Below, one piece after another: positions 16,544 to 25,405 of a stretch of DNA of 64,000 bases. This DNA comes from DSXF01 sp964387495 (lineage in GTDB: Bacteria > Chloroflexota > Anaerolineae > Anaerolineales > Villigracilaceae). Each line of letters starts with the position of its first letter. Within the stretch, counting starts at the first letter, position 1. The stretch lies in contig CAYLXB010000012.1 in the NCBI GenBank assembly GCA_964387495.1, positions 1 through 64,000 of the forward strand, in the 5' to 3' direction. Below the pieces are notes generated by a model. It made no database searches and was not told where the DNA came from. It was given only the letters and a program-made list of their open reading frames with translations. The position numbers and the translations under genes were made by a program.

Positions 16544-16623
16544 GTGGGTTCTCCTTTGTGTTGAGTGAGGCAATTAAACCACAGAAATCGGCCCGATGAT
16601 GCCCTGCCAGGAAATGACCCCCC

Positions 16624-19449
16624 TCAACGTTTGACCACGAACTCCACCTGCTTTTCGACTTCATTCCCTGCCCGGTCGGCAGCCACGACGCGCAGGGTAT
16701 GCGTCCCTGCCTCGGAGAGCCAGGTCAGCAGGTAGGGGGCCTGCTCCGGCGCACCGAGCAGGCTGCCGTCCAGATAAAACTCCACCCGTGCCAGGCTCAG
16801 GTTATCCCCTGCCTCCACCCGGAAGGTGACCTGGCGGTATTCGGCATAGGCCAGTTCGGCGCCGTCCTCTGGATGGATGATGCTTAATCGCGGTGCTTCG
16901 TTGTCCACTGTCACCTGCACGACCGCTGACTCGACGCGCTGGTCAGTGCGCATGACCTGCAGCTGCACGGCATACAGGCCGTTCATTTCACTGGTATCCC
17001 AGGTCGCCAGTAGGCCGTTCTCCACCGGGGTCCGCACATCGGTACCAATCTGCACCCAACCGCCCGGTTTGAGGCCCTGCCCGGCCAGCAGCCGGTAGGA
17101 GACGAATCCTTCCCCGCTGGCTGTGCCTTTGATCTGCACCTCTCCGTGCAGATCGGCGAACATGCGCGGGGCGCTGAGGTTCACAGCCTCGTTGACGGCC
17201 GGCATCTGGATCGCGTCATAGGTTTCCGGCGGCAGGGGAATGCCGGCCTCTTTAGCCCAGGCGCGCCCTTCCGGCGGCACGACCATATAAATGCGTTCTT
17301 CCACCAGGTCCAGCGGTGTGAAGACGGTCGCCAGGTAACCGGTCTCGCGGTTGATCTGGTATGCCCGGTAAAGCGTATCGTACTCGGCCGGCTCGTTGCC
17401 TTCCAAGAAGACTTCGCTGACCACGGTGGGGCAGTCGCGCGTCGGCAGTTGACCGGATGGGTCGCACACCTGCAGCGTAGTGATGCCGGCAGGGGCAGTC
17501 CAGCCCTCGGAAGGCAGGTCCCGGCTGGCATACTGCATCAGGGCATGCCATAACCCGGCGGCCAGTTTGGGCGGGATGGGGTCATTTGCTCCAATCCAGA
17601 CGGCTGCCAGGCGTTCTGGTGTGTATCCCACTGCCCAGGCATCCTGCCCGGTGTAGGTCTGCCCCAGTTTGGCGCCGGCCGGGCGGTCGATCTCCAGTGA
17701 GTTGGGATAGCCCAGGCTCGGCCAGCGGGCGGTTTCGTCGCTCAGCACGTGATTCACCAGGTACGCCAGTTGCTCCGGGATGACCGCCTGGGTTTGCGGG
17801 CGGCGCCAGTCGAGCCAGATGGCGTTGTCCACGGCTTCCACTTTCAAGACTGCAGATGGGCGCAGGCGTTCCCCTGTCACCGGCTGCCCTGCCAGCACTC
17901 CATCATTGGCGAAGGCGCTGTAGGCCCCGGCTGTCTCCAGCAGGCCGAGCGGGAGGTCGCCGCGCAGCAGGTCATCTCCTGCACCTACCGGCAGCCCGAA
18001 CGATTCCGCTGTGTGCAGGACATTTTCGCTTCCGAGTTGGTTTTGAACCTGCGCGGCCGGAATCAGGTAATCATTGGCCAGGGCCAGCCTCAGCCTGACC
18101 GGGCCATGCGGCGGGCCGCTCAAATCCAGGCTGTCTGCCTCGCCCGGGATATCCCAGACCATCGTGGCAGGGCTCAGGCCGCGTGTAAACCCGGTCAGGT
18201 AGATGAACGGTGTCAGGCTCGACCCGGCGGGATGGGTCGAAAGGAAAGCCGATTCCTGCCCGGCGAGAGTCTCCCCCACTGCCGCCAGCACCTGTCCGCT
18301 CCGCGGGTCAACCAGCATGGCGCTCAGGGAGGCATTTTGGGCACTCAAGCCGGGCGGCAGGGCGGGCAGGAAACGCGCCGCCTCGCAGGTACGCCCGTCC
18401 GCGGCCGGTTGTTCGCTCAAATCACCCGCCAGCCGGCGCGCCTGGGTCAGTGTGGCGCAGGCGGATTGCATTTGCAGGTCATAGTCTAGCGTGGTGGTGA
18501 TGTGCAGGCCGCCGCGTTCCAGGCGGGCGCGTGCAAAGTGCTCTCCGAGTTGGGCAAAGACCAGGTTGAGAAATGCCGGCGCGGGGTTGGATACGGTCTG
18601 TGCATTGGATACGATGGACACGGGCTCACCCAGGGCCTGGTTGGCCTCTTCTTCGGAGATCAGCCCCACCTCCTGCATGATGTGCAGGATCTCCCGCTGG
18701 CGCTGGATTGCAGCCTGTGGAGCATCCAGCGGGTTGAGCGCCGGCGCCTGGCTGGCCGCGGCCAGCAGGGCGGATTCGGCCAGGCTCAAGTCGGCAGCGG
18801 ATTTTCCCAGGTAGAGCTGGGCGGCCGTTTCGGCGCCGTAGGCATGGCGCCCATAGTGGGCGCTGTTCAGGTACCATTCGAGCACCTGTGCCCGCCCATA
18901 CCGGCTGGTGACTTGGGCCGCCAGCAGGCGCTCGCGCAGGGCGCGGCGGGGAGAGGCCGGTTCGTTCCATAAAAGCAGATCGGCCACCAAGCGCTGGGTC
19001 AGGGTGGGGTGGGTTTCCGGTTCCTGCCACCCCTCGAGGACGTATCCCGGCTGTGACCAGAAGCCCGGCTCTGCCATCACCACCACTGCCTGCGCCAGGC
19101 TTTCGGGCAGGTGGGGCACGTTTTGTGGATCGAGCGGCAGGTAACCGCGCTTGCCATCGGCCGGCGCCAGGACGTACAGCAGCCGCTGGCCGGTGCGGTC
19201 ATACAGGCGTGTTGGTTGGAGCAGCTGCCCGTTTTGTGGGTCGAGCAGCAAGGCCAGACTTTCGACGGGCGGCAGGTCGCTGGTCAGGCTGGCGTAGGTC
19301 AGCGTCACTCCCAGGATCAGCAGGGCCAGCAGGATGGATAAGAGAATGCCAAAGACGAAGAAGCCGCGTTGCAGGCGGGCATCGGCGCGCCGTTGGGCGT
19401 TCAGGCGGCGTTTGCTGCGGGTACGGATGATGGCAGCGGCATCAGGCAT
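16624..19449 (-). CDS. Class A penicillin-binding protein with degenerate transpeptidase
   Basis: The protein has about 941 residues: a short basic cytoplasmic tail, one membrane helix (near residues 33-55), a GT51 transglycosylase domain, a transpeptidase-like domain and two Ig-like C-terminal domains. The GT51 part keeps the Glu of the EDxxF-like motif (AEPGFW, near 126), TLTQ and a YLNxxHYG segment, so glycan polymerisation is plausible. The transpeptidase motifs are altered. SxxK is SSLT near residue 408, SxN reads DYL near 458 and KTG is KLG near 590. It is therefore probably a glycan polymerase or scaffold that cannot cross-link. A -10-like TACAAT lies 6 nt before the ATG. A GTG five codons upstream is an alternative start. 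Confidence 0.85.
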   Translation of the reverse strand: MPDAAAIIRTRSKRRLNAQRRADARLQRGFFVFGILLSILLALLILGVTLTYASLTSDLPPVESLALLLDPQNGQLLQPTRLYDRTGQRLLYVLAPADGKRGYLPLDPQNVPHLPESLAQAVVVMAEPGFWSQPGYVLEGWQEPETHPTLTQRLVADLLLWNEPASPRRALRERLLAAQVTSRYGRAQVLEWYLNSAHYGRHAYGAETAAQLYLGKSAADLSLAESALLAAASQAPALNPLDAPQAAIQRQREILHIMQEVGLISEEEANQALGEPVSIVSNAQTVSNPAPAFLNLVFAQLGEHFARARLERGGLHITTTLDYDLQMQSACATLTQARRLAGDLSEQPAADGRTCEAARFLPALPPGLSAQNASLSAMLVDPRSGQVLAAVGETLAGQESAFLSTHPAGSSLTPFIYLTGFTRGLSPATMVWDIPGEADSLDLSGPPHGPVRLRLALANDYLIPAAQVQNQLGSENVLHTAESFGLPVGAGDDLLRGDLPLGLLETAGAYSAFANDGVLAGQPVTGERLRPSAVLKVEAVDNAIWLDWRRPQTQAVIPEQLAYLVNHVLSDETARWPSLGYPNSLEIDRPAGAKLGQTYTGQDAWAVGYTPERLAAVWIGANDPIPPKLAAGLWHALMQYASRDLPSEGWTAPAGITTLQVCDPSGQLPTRDCPTVVSEVFLEGNEPAEYDTLYRAYQINRETGYLATVFTPLDLVEERIYMVVPPEGRAWAKEAGIPLPPETYDAIQMPAVNEAVNLSAPRMFADLHGEVQIKGTASGEGFVSYRLLAGQGLKPGGWVQIGTDVRTPVENGLLATWDTSEMNGLYAVQLQVMRTDQRVESAVVQVTVDNEAPRLSIIHPEDGAELAYAEYRQVTFRVEAGDNLSLARVEFYLDGSLLGAPEQAPYLLTWLSEAGTHTLRVVAADRAGNEVEKQVEFVVKR

Positions 19450-19581
19450 GGGTTGATTGTACACGAAATTAAGCCGGCAGGTTATCAGGTTGCTGCGTCG
19501 AAATCCGCCCCCAAATGTCCGGGAATCAGTTTGTTGTATAATACCCTGAATGACCTTGCGTTATGTAGAAAGGATAATAAA

Positions 19582-19752
19582 TTGCCAAAAGTAAACTACA
19601 AACACGAAAAACGCCAGAAGGATATCCAGAAGAAAAAGAAGCGGGATGAAAAGATTCAACGCAGGCAGACGAAAAAAGAGATCCAACCCAATGTGGAGAT
19701 GCCTGTGCAGCCCGCACAAAAAGGTGATGCCTCCCCGCAGGAAGAGCGCTGA
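19582..19752 (+). CDS. Small lysine-rich basic protein
   Basis: The protein has 56 residues. The TTG at 19582 has AAAGGAT 6-7 nt upstream. The N-terminal 37 residues are an uninterrupted run of charged Lys/Arg/Glu residues that should form one helix and could bind nucleic acid or ribosomes, while the C-terminus is Pro/Gln-rich. TATAAT at 19537-19542 may be its -10. It lies 41 nt before tgt, in the same direction. The annotation rests on codon pattern and the ribosome-binding site, not on a family match. Confidence 0.5.
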   Translation: MPKVNYKHEKRQKDIQKKKKRDEKIQRRQTKKEIQPNVEMPVQPAQKGDASPQEER

Positions 19753-19793
19753 TGCTGAAACGCAAAAAATGCCGGCTGGGCGCTTGAGGTAAC

Positions 19794-20903
19794 ATGTTCG
19801 ATTTTTCCGTTCAATCCACCAACGGACGCGCCCGCACCGGCCTCTTCACCACCCCGCACGGTGACCTGCAGACGCCTGTCTTCGCGCCGGTGGGCACCCA
19901 GGCGGCGGTCAAGACTCTCACGCCTGCCCAGGTGGCCGACTTGGGTGCTTCGCTGGTGCTTTCGAACACCTACCACCTCTACCTGCGCCCCGGCGACGAC
20001 TTGGTGGCTGGGATGGGCGGCCTGCACCGCTTCATGCGCTGGCCGCGGCCCATGCTCACCGATTCGGGCGGTTTCCAGGTTTTTTCACTCGCGGCCACAC
20101 GCCAGATCGACGACGATGGCGTCACCTTCAAGAGCCATATCGACGGCTCGACGCACCGCTTTACGCCTGAGCGCTCCATCCGCATCCAGGAGAACCTGGG
20201 GGCGGATATCATCATGGCCTTTGACGAATGTTCCGATCCAAACGACCTGGCCTACAGCCGGATCGCCATGGAACGAACCCACCGCTGGGCAGAACGCTGT
20301 CTCAAGGCCAAACGCCGCGCCGACCAGGCCCTGTTTGGCATCGTGCAGGGCGGCATCGATCCCGATTTGCGGGCGGCTTCGGCGGAATTTATCGCCTCGC
20401 TTGACACGCCCGGGATTGCCATCGGCGGGCTTTCGGTGGGCGAGAGCAAGGCCGAGATGCATGCCATGCTCGATGTGGTCACCCCGCTGCTGCCGGAGAA
20501 CAGGCCGCGCTACCTGATGGGGGTCGGCACGCCGGAAGACCTGATCAATGGCATCCTGCGCGGTGTGGATATCTTCGACTGTGTCCTGCCCACCCGCCTG
20601 GCGCGCCATCATGCCGCCTTCTCACCCGAGGGCCGCCTCAACCTGATGAACGCCACCTTTGCGCACGATCAGGATCCGATCGATGCGGCCTGTGATTGTT
20701 ATACCTGCCGCACGTTTACACGTGCCTACCTGCGGCATTTGATTGCAGCCAAAGAAATGCTGGCCGGCACCCTGCTCTCCATCCACAACCTGCGGGCGCT
20801 GATCCGGCTGGTCGAAGAGATCCGCACCTTCATCACTGCCGGTACTTTCGAGAAAATGGCCCCCATCCTGCTGGAACGCTGGAGCAATAATGCCTCAAAA
20901 TAG
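19794..20903 (+). CDS. tgt: tRNA-guanine transglycosylase
   Basis: This 369-residue enzyme exchanges guanine-34 for preQ1 in GUN-anticodon tRNAs (queuosine pathway). DSGGFQVFSL carries the general acid/base Asp, the nucleophile Asp lies in DIFDCVLPTR, and the zinc site is CDCYTC followed by a His about 25 residues later. The length is normal. The queuosine partner genes (queA, queC-F) are not in the window. It heads a plus-strand run with uppP, an M20 peptidase and two lipoproteins. Confidence 0.96.
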   Translation: MFDFSVQSTNGRARTGLFTTPHGDLQTPVFAPVGTQAAVKTLTPAQVADLGASLVLSNTYHLYLRPGDDLVAGMGGLHRFMRWPRPMLTDSGGFQVFSLAATRQIDDDGVTFKSHIDGSTHRFTPERSIRIQENLGADIIMAFDECSDPNDLAYSRIAMERTHRWAERCLKAKRRADQALFGIVQGGIDPDLRAASAEFIASLDTPGIAIGGLSVGESKAEMHAMLDVVTPLLPENRPRYLMGVGTPEDLINGILRGVDIFDCVLPTRLARHHAAFSPEGRLNLMNATFAHDQDPIDAACDCYTCRTFTRAYLRHLIAAKEMLAGTLLSIHNLRALIRLVEEIRTFITAGTFEKMAPILLERWSNNASK

Positions 20904-20915
20904 AAAAAGGAAACC

Positions 20916-21746
20916 ATGTCGATCTTTCACGCTCTCCTGCTCGGTATCATCCAGGGACTGACGGAGTTCATCCCGGTCTCCTCCACTGCCCATTTGCTCA
21001 TTGGCCAGGCTTTGCTCGGCATTCCTGCCGGTGATGCCATGTTCTCGTTCCTCGTCATTGTCCAGTTGGGAACTATTCTCTCTCTGTTCGTCTTTTTCTG
21101 GAAGGACCTGTGGCAGATTGTGCGGGCCACATTTGCCAGCTTCCGGCCCCTGTTGAGGCGTGAGACGGGAAAACTGGAAGAGGATGCCCGACTCGGCTGG
21201 TTTATCGTCATCGCCACCATCCCGGCTCTGCTGGCCGGCTACCTGCTCAAGGATGCCGTGGAGGCCCTGTTCAAGATGCCTCTCCTGGAAGCCTCCATCC
21301 GCCTGTTCACGGCTGCCGTCCTGCTGACCCTGGCGGAATGGCTGGCCAAAAAATCCCGGGATCTCGATACGATGACCTGGCTGGATGCCCTGGTCATTGG
21401 CCTGTTCCAGGTGATTGCCGTATTCCCCGGTGCCTCCCGCTCCGGCACGACCATCTCCGCCGGCATGTTCCGCGGCCTGGGGCGCAAGTCCGCTGCCCGC
21501 TTTGCTTTCTTGATGTCCATCCCGGTCATGCTGGCGGCCGGAATCTATGAAATGCTCGATGTCGTGCAGATGCCGGGCCTGGCCGCCTTCCTGCCCCTGC
21601 TGGCAGTCGGGTTCATCAGCGCAGCGATTGTCGGCTGGCTGGCAGTCAGGTGGCTGCTCTCGTACTTGAACAAGCATTCGTTGTACATTTTCGCTGCCTA
21701 TTGCCTGGTTGCCGGAACGATCTGCCTGATCTTTGCCCTGGTTTGA
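20916..21746 (+). CDS. uppP: Undecaprenyl-diphosphatase
   Basis: This 276-residue polytopic membrane protein of the BacA/UppP family dephosphorylates undecaprenyl diphosphate to recycle the carrier lipid for peptidoglycan synthesis. The two family signatures are present: QGLTEFIPVSSTAH near the N-terminus and PGASRSGTTI in the middle. It starts 12 nt after tgt. Confidence 0.96.
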   Translation: MSIFHALLLGIIQGLTEFIPVSSTAHLLIGQALLGIPAGDAMFSFLVIVQLGTILSLFVFFWKDLWQIVRATFASFRPLLRRETGKLEEDARLGWFIVIATIPALLAGYLLKDAVEALFKMPLLEASIRLFTAAVLLTLAEWLAKKSRDLDTMTWLDALVIGLFQVIAVFPGASRSGTTISAGMFRGLGRKSAARFAFLMSIPVMLAAGIYEMLDVVQMPGLAAFLPLLAVGFISAAIVGWLAVRWLLSYLNKHSLYIFAAYCLVAGTICLIFALV

Positions 21747-21751
21747 AGAAT

Positions 21752-22891
21752 ATGCTGAAGTTTGATTTCGAGTCACAAACTCCTGCCATGCTCACCCTGC
21801 TCAAACGGCTGGTCGAGATCGAATCCCCCTCCCACGACAAGGCTGCCGTTGATCGCGTCGGTGCAGTTGTGGCCGGCGAAGCCCGCCGCCTCGGTGCGCA
21901 GGTGGAGACCCTCCCCAATGCCCGGGCCGGTGACATGCTCATCGCCCGCTGGCTCCCCGAGGCTGCTGGAAGGGAAGCAAAGGGAGATATTTTGCTTCTT
22001 TCCCACATGGATACCGTCTTCCCGCTCGGTACGCTGGAGAAGATGCCGTACTACGAAAAAGACGGCAAGGTCTTCGGCCCGGGCGTCCTGGATATGAAAT
22101 GCGGCATTGTCATCACCTTTGCCGCGATTGCTGCCCTGCAGCAGTCCGGCCAGATGCCGCCGCGTCCCATCACGGCCTTGTTCACCCCGGATGAGGAGAC
22201 CGGCAGCGCCACCTCGCGTGCCACGATCGAGGAACTGGCCTGCCGGTCGGCGCTGGTGCTGGTGCTTGAGGCGGCCCTGCCGGATGGCTCCTTAAAAACC
22301 TGGCGCAAGGGGGTGGGGGACTATAGCCTGCATGTGCGCGGCCGCGCCGCTCATGCCGGCGGCGACCACGAAAAAGGCCGCAACGCCATCGAGGAACTTG
22401 CCTTCCAGGTCCTGGCCATTCAAAAGATGACCGATTACAGCCTGGGCACCACCCTGAATGTCGGCAAGGTGCATGGCGGCACGGCCGCCAATGTCGTGCC
22501 TCAGGAAGCCGTCGCAGAAATCGATCTGCGTGTCATGCAACCCGGCGAGGCCGGCCGCATCGATCAGGCCCTGCGGTCGTTGACCCCTGTCCTGGAAGGT
22601 ACTTCGCTCGAACTGACCGGCGGGCTCAACCGCCCCCCCATGCCCTTCGATGCGACCATGCAGGCCACCTTCGAAAAAGCTGCCGCGATCAGCGCTTCCA
22701 TCGGCTTGGAACTCAAAGCCGGCGGTTCCGGCGGCGGCTCGGATGCCAATTTTGTCGCCCCGCTCGGCATCCCGGTGCTCGATGGCCTGGGTGCGGTGGG
22801 CGAAGGCTATCATTCCGAGCGCGAGTACCTGGTCACCGCCAGTCTGCCCGAACGTGTCCGCCTGCTGTCTGCCCTGCTCAGGGATTGGTAG
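21752..22891 (+). CDS. M20-family metallopeptidase (carboxypeptidase G2-like)
   Basis: This 379-residue di-zinc peptidase has LLLSHMDTVFP (first His and catalytic Asp), DMKCG (bridging Asp) and TPDEETGS (general base Glu and zinc Glu). The dimerisation domain follows, with a final His in GEGYHSEREY. Members hydrolyse dipeptides, N-acyl amino acids or folate-type glutamates. There is no signal peptide. The ATG at 21752 lies 5 nt after the uppP stop. The next gene starts directly on the following base. Confidence 0.9.
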   Translation: MLKFDFESQTPAMLTLLKRLVEIESPSHDKAAVDRVGAVVAGEARRLGAQVETLPNARAGDMLIARWLPEAAGREAKGDILLLSHMDTVFPLGTLEKMPYYEKDGKVFGPGVLDMKCGIVITFAAIAALQQSGQMPPRPITALFTPDEETGSATSRATIEELACRSALVLVLEAALPDGSLKTWRKGVGDYSLHVRGRAAHAGGDHEKGRNAIEELAFQVLAIQKMTDYSLGTTLNVGKVHGGTAANVVPQEAVAEIDLRVMQPGEAGRIDQALRSLTPVLEGTSLELTGGLNRPPMPFDATMQATFEKAAAISASIGLELKAGGSGGGSDANFVAPLGIPVLDGLGAVGEGYHSEREYLVTASLPERVRLLSALLRDW

Positions 22892-23584
22892 ATGCGCCTG
22901 CGTCTGCTGGCTGCCCTGCTCCTAGTTGCCCTGGCGGCATGCATTCCTGCCGCGCCCGAAGCGACGCCGCAGGTTCTACGGGTGCAGTACACCTTCGCGG
23001 CCCGGCCCTGGCTGGCAGACCTTCAGGCTTGTGCTTCCGGCCGGCCCGGGTTTGTCATCGCCGCCGAGGAGCGCCCCGCCTCTTCCCTGGATCCCCACTC
23101 AGCTGAGCTAGTATTGCGGCTGGGCGCGCCGCCTCACCTGATTTCTCCCTCCTATGCCCTGGGTGAGGAGAAAATCCGCATTATCGTTCATCCCGAAAAC
23201 CCTCTGGACAGCCTGACGGCTGTCCAATCTGCCGGCTTGTTCTCCGGGCGCCTCCGCAATTGGAAAGAGTTGGGCGGCCCCGACCTGCCCGTGCAGGTCT
23301 GGACTTTCAACGAGGCGGAAGACCTCCAGCAGGGCTTTCGGGCTGCCATCCTGCAGGGCGGCCCGGTCACTCCCCTGGCCCGCCAGGCCCAGTCCCCCGA
23401 GGAGATGGCGGCCGGCGTTGCTGCGGACCCGGCGGCCATTGGCTTGCTGCCGGAGCGTTTCCTGGATGCCGGCCCCCGCCCGCTGAAACTGGAGGCGGAC
23501 GGCCTGGTGCTGCCGCTTCTAGCCATCCTCCCGGAGGAACCGCAGGGCAGCCTGCGGGAGATTCTGGCTTGTATGCAAAAGTGA
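22892..23584 (+). CDS. Lipoprotein with a short phosphate-binding-protein-like domain
   Basis: The protein has 230 residues with a signal peptide ending in LAAC (Cys near residue 17). The central part, VHPENPLDSLTAVQ followed by FSGRLRNWKELGG, matches the hinge region of PstS-type periplasmic binding proteins. In this window the second PstS shares VHPENPVREL and YSGKIDNWQEVGG. The flanking lobes are much shorter than in PstS (about 300 residues), so it is a reduced or specialised binding protein and its ligand is unknown. It begins on the base after the M20 stop. Confidence 0.65.
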   Translation: MRLRLLAALLLVALAACIPAAPEATPQVLRVQYTFAARPWLADLQACASGRPGFVIAAEERPASSLDPHSAELVLRLGAPPHLISPSYALGEEKIRIIVHPENPLDSLTAVQSAGLFSGRLRNWKELGGPDLPVQVWTFNEAEDLQQGFRAAILQGGPVTPLARQAQSPEEMAAGVAADPAAIGLLPERFLDAGPRPLKLEADGLVLPLLAILPEEPQGSLREILACMQK

Positions 23585-23666
23585 ATTGCCTGCGAAGTCC
23601 TGTTCGTGTGTGGCAGGCATGCTGTGTATTGGCAGCCGCTGTGCAGGTGTGCCAAGGAGATTGGTG

Positions 23667-25343
23667 ATGTTGAAAAAAACTGTATTTTTCATTGGTTTGG
23701 CCCTGTTTCTGGTTTCCTGCGGGGCACCGGCCGCGGCGCCCGAGACCGCGCTGCCAGTCACGCTGACCCCGCCTGCGCCGACGATAGTCTCCGCCACACC
23801 CACCTTGCAGGCTGCCTTTCCCGTTTCCCAGCCGGCTGCCGGAGACAGCATGACCTGGCTGGATAACAGCAGGCTGGTCTATATCCCTGCCGGCGAATTC
23901 GTGATGGGCGACAATTCGGCCAACGCCCCCGCCCACCGGGTGACTTTGAGCGCCTACTGGATCCAGCAGACGGAAGTCACGAATGGGATGTACGCTGCCT
24001 GCGTGCGTGCGGGTGTCTGCCGGGGATTGCCCGACCTGAATGACGCCGCCCAGGTCACCCGGCCTGTGGTGGAAGTCAACTGGGAGCAGGCGCAGGCCTA
24101 TTGTTCCTGGATCCAGGGCCGCCTCCCGACAGAGGCCGAATGGGAACGCGCTGCGCAGGACCCGGATGGGGGCGCCTATCCATGGGGGGCCGAAGCTCCG
24201 GATTGCGGCCTCGCGAATTTTGGCACCTGCCTGCGCACTGTCAGCCCGGTGGCCAGTTTCCGCCAGGGCGGCAGCCCCCTCGGCCTGTTCGACATGGCCG
24301 GGAATGCCGCCGAGTGGATCGGTGATTGGTATGATCCGACTTTCTATGCTGCTACAGCGGCCGAAGACCCCGTTGGCCCAGCCTTCAGTGATGTGCGCGT
24401 TGTGCGCGGCGGCAGTTATGCCAGTTCTGCTGCCCAGATCAGCGCCTATGCGCGTGCCTATGAGCGGCCCCGGGCGACGCGCCTCGATCTGGGGTTCCGC
24501 TGTGTGGTTCCAACCCCCATGCTCTTCCCGCCTTTCTGCCAGGCGCAGGCTTTTCTCCCTGCCCCCGAGGCCGGTCAGGAGGATTCCTCCACCTGCCAGC
24601 CCCCCGAGGTCGAGGTGCGCGGCTCCTTCTGCCAGCAGAAGAAAGGCTACGTTTCGGTGGATATCCCGGCCGGAGCGCGCTGGCAGTTGGAAACGCCCCG
24701 CTTTGCCTGTGCCGCATCCAATGTCTCGGCTGAAATCGATCGTTTGACCTGTTACGGCCAGGGGAATGTCGACCTGAAGGTGACGATCTGTTCCCCGGCC
24801 TGCTTTGGGGAGGCTCCGGAGGGCGAGCCGCTCTGTCCGCCGGGCTACCGGCGGGATGCGGCCAGCGGAAAGTGCGTGTATACACTCGTTCCTCCCGGCA
24901 CCTGCCCGGATGGGTTTGCCAGCCTAGCTCAGGGGGAGAAAAGCATATGTGTGCCCGCATCTTCCGCCCTGGGCTGTCCTGTTGGACAATATTTGGACTT
25001 GCAGCTGGGCGCCTGCCTCCCCGGCGGTGGCCAGGTCGGCTGTCTCTATTATGGCCTGGAAGCCAAAGACACGGCCCGCGCCTGTTACCAGGGCTGCCAG
25101 ACCGGTTACACCTACGACCCGTCTGCGCAGTGCTGCCAGAGCAGCGGCGCTTACCCGGACTGCGGCCCCGGCTACGTGTATGATGGGACCTTGGGCGCCT
25201 GCCTGCCCGGCGGCAATTATGCCGGCAGCGGCTGTACGACGGTTACGCTGCGCACCGGCGCCTGCGTGGACTGCGGGGTTTACCCCAACTGCGCGCCCGG
25301 CTGTGAGGCGGACAAGAAAACGCAGACCTGTATCATGCGTTGA
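23667..25343 (+). CDS. Lipoprotein with FGE/sulfatase-modifying-factor domain and Cys-rich tail
   Basis: The protein has 558 residues with the lipoprotein signal LVSCGAP. Residues of about 65-290 form an FGE-sulfatase (SUMF1-like) domain, with IPAGEFVMGD, LPTEAEWERAA, GLFDMAGNAAEW and VVRGGSY. These domains occur in formylglycine-generating enzymes and in many kinase- or surface-associated proteins. The remaining 260 residues contain about 26 cysteines in CPxGY-type repeats resembling EGF or insulin-receptor-like modules, which suggests a disulfide-bonded extracellular rod. The ATG at 23667 has AAGGAGA 7 nt upstream. It is the last gene before a strong terminator. Confidence 0.8.
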   Translation: MLKKTVFFIGLALFLVSCGAPAAAPETALPVTLTPPAPTIVSATPTLQAAFPVSQPAAGDSMTWLDNSRLVYIPAGEFVMGDNSANAPAHRVTLSAYWIQQTEVTNGMYAACVRAGVCRGLPDLNDAAQVTRPVVEVNWEQAQAYCSWIQGRLPTEAEWERAAQDPDGGAYPWGAEAPDCGLANFGTCLRTVSPVASFRQGGSPLGLFDMAGNAAEWIGDWYDPTFYAATAAEDPVGPAFSDVRVVRGGSYASSAAQISAYARAYERPRATRLDLGFRCVVPTPMLFPPFCQAQAFLPAPEAGQEDSSTCQPPEVEVRGSFCQQKKGYVSVDIPAGARWQLETPRFACAASNVSAEIDRLTCYGQGNVDLKVTICSPACFGEAPEGEPLCPPGYRRDAASGKCVYTLVPPGTCPDGFASLAQGEKSICVPASSALGCPVGQYLDLQLGACLPGGGQVGCLYYGLEAKDTARACYQGCQTGYTYDPSAQCCQSSGAYPDCGPGYVYDGTLGACLPGGNYAGSGCTTVTLRTGACVDCGVYPNCAPGCEADKKTQTCIMR

Positions 25344-25356
25344 GCAAGCCCGAATC

Positions 25357-25386
25357 AAAACAGGCGGCCGCCCGGCCGCCTGTTTT
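25357..25386. terminator. Bidirectional terminator
   Basis: A perfect 13-bp stem AAAACAGGCGGCC/GGCCGCCTGTTTT with loop GCCC is flanked by A- and T-tracts. It ends the plus-strand lipoprotein transcript and the minus-strand pst/phoU transcript. Confidence 0.95.
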
Positions 25387-25405
25387 TGTCTGCTCAGTCT
25401 GCTTG

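Noticed and set aside
23667..25343. True formylglycine-generating enzyme
   Set aside because: The domain is on a surface lipoprotein with no sulfatase in the window, and SUMF1-like domains are often non-enzymatic in such proteins.
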